Source of the DNA: Sphingomonas sp.
Lineage (GTDB): Bacteria > Pseudomonadota > Alphaproteobacteria > Sphingomonadales > Sphingomonadaceae
NCBI GenBank assembly: GCA_019747165.1
Contig: JAIERC010000026.1
Span: 1-9,406 of the forward strand
DNA length: 9,406 bases
Direction of reading: 5' to 3'
The position numbers were made by a program, and so were the translations under genes. The notes under the pieces are model-generated. The model ran no database searches. It saw only the letters and a program-made list of their open reading frames with translations, and was not told the DNA's origin. Positions 1 through 4,254 of the stretch are shown here, piece after piece. Position 1 is the stretch's first letter; every line of letters starts with the position of its first letter.

Positions 1-142
1 TAGCTTTGGGCTATAGCGTTGGAAGGCGCGGGCCATAGCGGATGTGCGGACAGCCCGCAATGATGGATTTGCTTGTTGGTGCGCAACGACAAATTCCGAC
101 AGTCCCGGATTGGCCCGACGCCATCAAGCAAAACCGTTTGCC
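1..142. other. Left-edge intergenic stretch, no gene recognised
   Basis: I see no supported gene, tRNA or clear promoter in this stretch. A short minus-strand reading frame (11-196) crosses it, but that frame runs into the inverted repeat at 143-253, has no recognisable protein features and is not called as a gene. Together with the repeat and the leader of the next gene, the whole region from 1 to 358 is treated as non-coding. Confidence 0.5.
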
Positions 143-253
143 CTGAGTAGCGGCTGAGCGAAGCCGAAGACGCGTATCGAAGGGCGGGTGCCCCAAACAC
201 CCCCAAACACAATGCTTCGATACGGGCCTTCGACAAGCTCAGTCCCTACTCAG
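143..253. repeat. REPIN-like pair of inverted REP-type repeats
   Basis: The left arm (143-182, beginning CTGAGTAGCGGCTGAGCGAA) and the reverse complement of the right arm (215-253, beginning CTGAGTAGGGACTGAGCTTG) are about 40 bases each and agree over most of their length. Both start with CTGAGTAG and end with CGTATCGAAG. A 32-base spacer separates them. Within the left arm, GGCT and AGCC can pair to form a small hairpin. Two inverted REP-type units with a short spacer are the architecture called a REPIN. The right-arm sequence resembles a dispersed intergenic repeat I associate with sphingomonad genomes (from memory, not searched). It lies upstream of the oxidoreductase gene, outside any supported coding region. 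Confidence 0.75.
191..210. repeat. Two perfect tandem 10-mers inside the REPIN spacer
   Basis: The spacer between the two inverted arms contains CCCCAAACAC twice, back to back, at 191-200 and 201-210. Two copies could be a simple slippage duplication, and copy number may differ between strains. No function is evident. Confidence 0.8.
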
Positions 254-358
254 CACGAACGGCAGGAGGGGCAAGCAACCATCCCACCGACTAGCCATGC
301 TTGCGCGGCAACCCATATTGCGGTTTCTGTCGTCCAAGCCATCATATGGAGCCCCGCC

Positions 359-1243
359 ATGACCGACGCCCCGCAAGCCCCCGCCAATCAGCCCGCTGGC
401 TACGTCCCCCCCGCCGTCTGGACCTGGGAGCCCGGCAATGGCGGCGCCTTTGCCAGCATTAACCGCCCCATCTCCGGCGCGACGCATGAAAAAGCGCTGC
501 CCATCGGCAAGCACCCGATCCAGCTCTATTCGCTTGGCACGCCCAATGGGGTGAAGGTAACGATCCTGCTCGAGGAGCTGCTCGCGGCGGGGCACAAAGG
601 CGCGGACTATGACGCCTGGCTGATCAAAATCGCTGAGGGCGACCAATTCGGCAGCGGTTTCGTCGAGATCAACCCAAACTCCAAAATCCCCGCCATGGCG
701 GATCATTCGGTCGATCCGGTCATCCATCTGTTCGAAAGCGGATCGATGATGGTGTATCTGGCGGAGAAGTTCGGCACCTTCCTGCCGACCGACCCGCACA
801 AACGCGCGGCGACTTTCAACTGGCTGATGTGGCAAATGGGCGCGACCCCGTTCCTGGGCGGCGGCTTTGGCCATTTCTATGCCTATGCGCCCTACAAGAT
901 GCAGTATCCGATCGATCGCTACGCGATGGAAGTGAAGCGCCAATTGCACGTGCTCGACACCCATCTGGCGACCCACGAATATATGATCGGCGATGACTAC
1001 ACGATCGCCGACATGGCGATTTACCCCTGGTATGGGGCCGGCATTCGCGTCGCCTATAACGCCCGCGAATTCCTGGGCATTGATGACTATAAGAATCTCG
1101 CCCGCTGGACCGACCAGATCGGCGCGCGCACTCCCGTCCAACGCGGGAGCCGCGTGAACCGCGTGTTTGGCGATCCAGCTAAACAGCTCGCCGAACGGCA
1201 CGATGCCAGCGACTTCGATCGCGTAGTTGAGGTGGCGGGGTAG
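359..1243 (+). CDS. yghU: YghU-type glutathione S-transferase, GSH-dependent disulfide-bond oxidoreductase
   Basis: A cytosolic, GST-superfamily protein of the Nu class, which reduces disulfides at the expense of glutathione. At 294 residues it is close to E. coli YghU (about 288) and is recognisably similar along its whole length. Visible landmarks are VWTWEPGNGGAFASINRP (20-37), HPIQLYSLGTPNG (52-64, with the Thr expected near the thiol of glutathione), NSKIP (107-111) with the cis-proline of the thioredoxin fold, ESGSM (126-130) for the glutathione gamma-glutamyl group, and GDDYTIADMAIYPW (211-224), the folding motif of the GST helical domain. It ends with the family-typical AERHDASDF stretch (278-286). 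The ATG at 359 is chosen because the homology begins there and GGAG lies at 348-351, seven bases ahead. The frame is open upstream to 188 but crosses the inverted repeat. It is probably monocistronic; no specific regulation is visible. Confidence 0.93.
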   Translation: MTDAPQAPANQPAGYVPPAVWTWEPGNGGAFASINRPISGATHEKALPIGKHPIQLYSLGTPNGVKVTILLEELLAAGHKGADYDAWLIKIAEGDQFGSGFVEINPNSKIPAMADHSVDPVIHLFESGSMMVYLAEKFGTFLPTDPHKRAATFNWLMWQMGATPFLGGGFGHFYAYAPYKMQYPIDRYAMEVKRQLHVLDTHLATHEYMIGDDYTIADMAIYPWYGAGIRVAYNAREFLGIDDYKNLARWTDQIGARTPVQRGSRVNRVFGDPAKQLAERHDASDFDRVVEVAG

Positions 1244-1246
1244 GCG

Positions 1247-1276
1247 TTGAAAACGAAATTTTCCTAACGCTATAAC
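1247..1276 (+). promoter_or_regulatory. Putative sigma70-like promoter for the lipoprotein gene
   Basis: TTGAAA (1247-1252) and TATAAC (1271-1276) are separated by 18 bases, each matching the bacterial consensus at most positions. They sit just after the stop of the oxidoreductase gene, in a locally AT-rich patch of otherwise GC-rich DNA, and 34 bases before the lipoprotein start. This suggests the lipoprotein gene is transcribed on its own. The call rests only on consensus match and position. Confidence 0.5.
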
Positions 1277-1310
1277 AGGCGCTTGCCGGATGATGTCGGA
1301 AGGGCCAGCA

Positions 1311-1847
1311 ATGCGTTTCAGCCTGATATGGCCCGGTATTGCTGTCTGGCTCCTCGGGTCGCTGCTGTCGGCCTGCGCCCCGTCGGCCCGGCCTGGCGGG
1401 CGCGCTACTCCGCCAATGACCGTCGAAATTGCGCTGCTGCCGAACGAACGGGTGCAGGTGACCTATGCGCTCGCCAAGCCCGCCCAGGCCCTGCATTTCG
1501 CCCAAGAATTGGGCGGCTATCGGATGCAAGACTGGCACGCACAGCGACTGGATTTCCGCTGGATCACCGAGGGCACGGGCGAGCGAGTTGAGCGCACGGA
1601 TGGCAAAAACTTCGACCGCATCACATTTCAAATAGCGTTGCGATATCGCTCTCTGCCGAAAAGCTACGCCCCCTTCTCCCCTTTCAGCGAGGGCAGCGCG
1701 CTTATCCAGCCGACATTTCTGGCGACGGCAAAGGGACTGACTGTGCCTGACGCGCTGATCTGGCGGATCGAACAGCTCAACGCGGGCGGCTATGCCAATG
1801 CCCAGGCCGAGGTCGGTGCGCTGAGCGCCCTGGCCGCGCCCTTGTAA
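1311..1847 (+). CDS. Small predicted lipoprotein of unknown function
   Basis: A 178-residue protein beginning with a lipoprotein signal peptide: a short basic start (MR), a hydrophobic stretch (residues 4-19) and a lipobox ending LSAC with the acylated Cys at 22. It is therefore expected to be membrane-anchored and to face the periplasm. The rest has no motif I recognise. Residues about 35-125 alternate hydrophobic and polar residues like a beta-rich domain, and the last 40 residues look helical. I cannot exclude that it is a shortened version of a longer family, because the C-terminal part reads differently from the N-terminal part. The ATG at 1311 is preferred over in-frame ATGs at 1290 and 1293: it puts GGAAGGG (1298-1304) six bases upstream and gives a proper signal peptide. 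It converges on acsF with 29 bases between the stop codons. Confidence 0.7.
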   Translation: MRFSLIWPGIAVWLLGSLLSACAPSARPGGRATPPMTVEIALLPNERVQVTYALAKPAQALHFAQELGGYRMQDWHAQRLDFRWITEGTGERVERTDGKNFDRITFQIALRYRSLPKSYAPFSPFSEGSALIQPTFLATAKGLTVPDALIWRIEQLNAGGYANAQAEVGALSALAAPL

Positions 1848-1876
1848 TCGCGCGGTCGCTGATCGGGGAGGGAAGC

Positions 1877-2947
1877 CTACCAGCTCTGCGCGAGGCGCAC
1901 CCGGTGCGGCAATCGGTTTTGCCTCACGGGTACCAGGAACATGCGCAGGAATGCCGTGCCCGCTGCCGCCATTGCGCCGACCCGGGCGAGACCGCCGAAA
2001 AAGCCGCTGCGCTTGCGCGCCGCGTCCAGCGCCACCGATGCACGCAGCATGGCATCCATCCCCGCGCGGAACCGCGGGCTGTCCAAATCAATCTCGAAGG
2101 GAAAGACCTGGCGGCTGATTTCGCTGGTGGTGGCGAAAACGCGATAATCATAATCGCCAACATCAAGCCCCAGCCCATGATGCAGCGCCGGGCGCGTATG
2201 ATCCCGGCAATACATCGTCGCAAAAACCGAAATCAGGAAAAAGCGGATCCAAAGCCGGTTGAGGCCGCGCGTCAGCTTCGGGTCGGCGCGCAGCAGCAGC
2301 GCAATCGCCTCGCCATGCCGGTATTCGTCGTTGCACCAGGCTTCGAACCGGTCGAACAGCGGGTGAAAACGCCGGTCGGGGTGGCGCTGCAAGTGGCGGC
2401 AGATCGTGATGTACCGCGCATAGCCGATCTTTTCTGACAAATAAGTGCCATAAAAGATGAACTTCGGGCTGAAATAATGGAGCTTCTTCACCTTGGTCAG
2501 AAAATTCAGGTCTATAGCGATCCCGGCATCCTTCAGGCTGTCATTGATAAACCCGGCATGGCGGCTTTCGTCGCGGGCAAGCAGCTTCATCAGCCGTTTG
2601 ACCTCGGGGTTCTTCGTGCGGCGGGCGATTTCGGCATAGAGTACGCACCCTGAAAATTCAGACGTCATCGACGATACGAGAAAATCGACAAACTCCGCGC
2701 GCAACGCCGGTTCGAGCGCCTCGATGATGCCGGCAAAGCTTTCCTGCCGTTTGAAATGGCTGCGGTTCGGATCTGCTTCCATCTCGGCCATCAGGCCGTC
2801 CCATTCTTCCCGCACGCTCGACACATCGATGCGATCCAGCGCCGCGAAATCAGTCGTGTAGAAACGGGGGCTGAGGATCGTTTCATCCGCCACGCGGCTC
2901 TTCAACGTGGCGGCGCTTGGCATGGTGTCGAGTGTGATGGCGTTCAT
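1877..2947 (-). CDS. acsF: Mg-protoporphyrin IX monomethyl ester oxidative cyclase (aerobic, diiron)
   Basis: Catalyses the oxygen-dependent closure of the isocyclic (E) ring that converts Mg-protoporphyrin IX monomethyl ester to protochlorophyllide in bacteriochlorophyll synthesis. The 356-residue product is full length for AcsF. Candidate diiron ligands are in place: Glu97 in SEFSGCVLY, the first ExxH in DESRH (126-130) and the second in DEYRH (207-211). Other family landmarks are SPRFYTTDFAALD (26-38), YLSEKIGYARYIT (169-181), RHPDRRFHP (188-196), DYDYRVF (265-271) and a C-terminal segment with basic residues ending RLAQSW. Nothing suggests decay. The region normally reading EGDNN before the HF pair is EADPN here (57-61), so it may be a divergent copy. 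The ATG at 2947 is chosen for homology and its strong ribosome site; the frame is open a further 114 codons upstream, but that stretch is unrelated to AcsF. It appears monocistronic, with no other photosynthesis gene in the window. Confidence 0.95.
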   Translation of the reverse strand: MNAITLDTMPSAATLKSRVADETILSPRFYTTDFAALDRIDVSSVREEWDGLMAEMEADPNRSHFKRQESFAGIIEALEPALRAEFVDFLVSSMTSEFSGCVLYAEIARRTKNPEVKRLMKLLARDESRHAGFINDSLKDAGIAIDLNFLTKVKKLHYFSPKFIFYGTYLSEKIGYARYITICRHLQRHPDRRFHPLFDRFEAWCNDEYRHGEAIALLLRADPKLTRGLNRLWIRFFLISVFATMYCRDHTRPALHHGLGLDVGDYDYRVFATTSEISRQVFPFEIDLDSPRFRAGMDAMLRASVALDAARKRSGFFGGLARVGAMAAAGTAFLRMFLVPVRQNRLPHRVRLAQSW

Positions 2948-2950
2948 AAA

Positions 2951-2958
2951 TCCCTCCC
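2951..2958 (-). promoter_or_regulatory. Ribosome binding site fixing the acsF start
   Basis: On the minus strand the sequence GGGAGGGATTTATG places a strong Shine-Dalgarno core (GGGAGG) five bases before the ATG at 2947. This decides the start against the much longer open frame that continues upstream to 3289. Confidence 0.85.
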
Positions 2959-2998
2959 GGTGCTGACGCCTGTTTTGAAAGCTGGGCCGCGGGCGGCA

Positions 2999-3012
2999 TT
3001 GATTCAGATCAA
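2999..3012. promoter_or_regulatory. Exact FNR/FixK-type box upstream of acsF
   Basis: The sequence TTGATTCAGATCAA is a perfect TTGAT-N4-ATCAA palindrome, the consensus operator of the FNR/FixK/Anr branch of the CRP/FNR family. Its near edge is 51 bases from the acsF ATG at 2947. If it activates from the usual position centred about 41.5 bases before the transcription start, transcription would begin near 2964, and the AT-rich patch CTTTCAAAACA (minus strand, about 2971-2981) would lie where a -10 element is expected. That patch matches the -10 consensus only weakly. The box is also about 92 bases upstream of the divergent gene at 3104, which it could affect too. I found no PpsR-type TGT-N12-ACA site in this gap. 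Confidence 0.75.
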
Positions 3013-3103
3013 GATCGCGCTCGCCGCCAACGCCGCAGCAGTTTCCCCAATCGCCATCCTGGCCTTGCAATGTAGGATTTCGCGCGAGAGATGGTGTGGC
3101 GCC

Positions 3104-4060
3104 ATGGCCCGTCCGCTCTCCCGCGCGCAACAGCTTGAAAACGCGGCCTTCCTGCGTCTGCTGCGCACCACCGGCAATGTCCGCGCCACCTGTGCGGCAC
3201 TCGGCCGTCACCGCGCACTCTTCACCCGCCGCCGCGCCAAGCATCCTGCTTTCGCCGCCGAATGGGACGCCGCCCTGGCGATCGCGCACGCCGCCCTCAA
3301 CGATCCTGCCCGATCAGGCGCGCGCGCGACGCCGCTTGCTGCGCGGAACCGACCCGCCCCACGGCCAGGCGAACCCGAACCCCATCTCCACCGCACCCCC
3401 GGCGGGCGCTGCCAGCTCCGCCGATCAGGCGCGCGCCGCCGCCTGACGCGCGCGGGCGAACAAGCCTTTCTCGCCGCGCTCAGCGCCACTGCCAATATCC
3501 GCCTGTCCGCCGCTGCCGCCGGTTTTTCGCACAGCGCCTTTTATGCTCGCGCCAAGGCCAGCCCCGGTTTCGCGCGCGAAATGCGCCTCGCGCTGCAATT
3601 GGGCTATGACCGGATCGAGCTGGCGCTGCTCGAAAGCGCGCTGCCGCAAAGCCACCGTGACGACGCCTGGCGTCACAATGATCCGCCGCCAATCCCGCCG
3701 ATGAGCGCCAGTCAGGCGCTCCAACTCATGCATCTCCACCAAAAGCAAGCGCGGCTGCAGGAAGAGCCAGCGCACATCAAGCGCCGCCGCGGCGAAAGCA
3801 GCGATGCCCGCAGCTTCCGCCTTGCCGCAATGTACCAGGCGCATCTCGCCCGCGAACGCGAGCGCTTCGACAGTGCAGAGGCCGCGCGGCGGGCGCGGGG
3901 TGAACCCTGGCTGCTCGGCCCGGCGCATCTGCCCGACCCCCCGATACTGCCCGATCTGGCGCAGGTGAGGGGGTGGAGCAAGGCAAAGGACGCTCGCGAG
4001 GCGTTTGACCCGGACGTGGCGCTATTTGGGGGGGGGCGGTTGGAGGATTGGGAGGGGTAG
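3104..4060 (+). CDS. Uncharacterised protein with two HTH-like units
   Basis: A 318-residue, Arg/Ala-rich protein of unknown function. Two related segments are visible, residues 5-65 (LSRAQQLENAAFLRLLRTTG onward) and 114-172 (LTRAGEQAFLAALSATANIR onward). Each follows the pattern L-[ST]-R-A, then AFL-x-x-L, a short turn, a small Ala-rich helix, a turn and a further basic helix, as in the helix-turn-helix of phage terminase small subunits and related DNA-binding proteins. An Arg/Pro-rich linker (about 67-112) separates them. Residues about 205-265 are charged and helical, possibly coiled coil, followed by a Pro-rich stretch (PWLLGPAHLPDPPILPD, 269-284). The ATG at 3104 is where the first unit begins; the open frame extends upstream to 2756 but that part is antisense to acsF. 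No large terminase or other phage gene follows, so a solitary DNA-binding role is more likely than DNA packaging; this is inference. Its C-terminus contains a nine-G tract. Confidence 0.75.
   Translation: MARPLSRAQQLENAAFLRLLRTTGNVRATCAALGRHRALFTRRRAKHPAFAAEWDAALAIAHAALNDPARSGARATPLAARNRPAPRPGEPEPHLHRTPGGRCQLRRSGARRRLTRAGEQAFLAALSATANIRLSAAAAGFSHSAFYARAKASPGFAREMRLALQLGYDRIELALLESALPQSHRDDAWRHNDPPPIPPMSASQALQLMHLHQKQARLQEEPAHIKRRRGESSDARSFRLAAMYQAHLARERERFDSAEAARRARGEPWLLGPAHLPDPPILPDLAQVRGWSKAKDAREAFDPDVALFGGGRLEDWEG
3310..3436 (+). repeat. 16-base direct repeat in the linker between the two HTH-like units
   Basis: CCGATCAGGCGCGCGC occurs at 3310-3325 and again at 3421-3436. The copies are 111 bases apart, an exact multiple of three, so both encode RSGAR in the same frame. 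They bracket the Arg/Pro-rich linker. Recombination between them would delete 37 codons without changing frame. Confidence 0.7.
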
Positions 4061-4254
4061 GGGGATTGAGGCGGGCGTTGCCTGGCTGTTCTGAGGCGAA
4101 GGATCGCCGAAAGCTGCCGATCGAAAGCCGCCCTGGCCGTTTTATCGCTGGCGTCCGAACAGGGCCATCGGGTGCCGGGCACCGGCTGCGCCCTCAGCCT
4201 TTGCGGATGGTCGCTCAATATGCGGCCAATCCTGCACGGCGGGTCACCTGAACT
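4061..4254. other. Convergent intergenic region, nothing clear seen
   Basis: The space between the converging ends of the HTH-like gene and the TonB receptor. It holds one small hairpin (GGTGCCGGGCACC, 4171-4183) without a T-run and no clear intrinsic terminator. A plus-strand reading frame of 67 codons crosses it but has no ribosome site or recognisable features. Confidence 0.5.

Noticed and set aside
188..358. Extension of the YghU-type protein upstream of 359
   Set aside because: It would translate through the inverted repeat. Homology and a GGAG site both favour the ATG at 359.
239..1201. Long minus-strand frame (320 codons) opposite yghU
   Set aside because: A GC-rich antisense shadow of a well-supported gene, without recognisable protein features.
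2756..3103. Extension of the HTH-like protein upstream of 3104
   Set aside because: Most of it is antisense to acsF and shows no domain; the first HTH-like unit starts right after the ATG at 3104.
2948..3103. PpsR-type operator (TGT-N12-ACA) upstream of acsF
   Set aside because: The TGT triplets in this gap are not followed by ACA at the right distance.
2948..3289. N-terminal extension of acsF by 114 codons
   Set aside because: The frame is open, but the extension is low-complexity and unrelated to AcsF. It overlaps the divergent gene, and a strong ribosome site marks the ATG at 2947.
3104..4060. Prophage or gene transfer agent packaging gene
   Set aside because: The terminase-small-subunit resemblance is only at the HTH level, and no large terminase, portal or capsid gene follows.
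4171..4183. Hairpin GGTGCCGGGCACC as a terminator
   Set aside because: The stem is only five to six pairs with almost no loop, and no T-run follows on either strand.
4048..4251. Small plus-strand frame in the convergent gap
   Set aside because: No ribosome site and no recognisable features. It matters only as the frame reached if the G tract gains a base.
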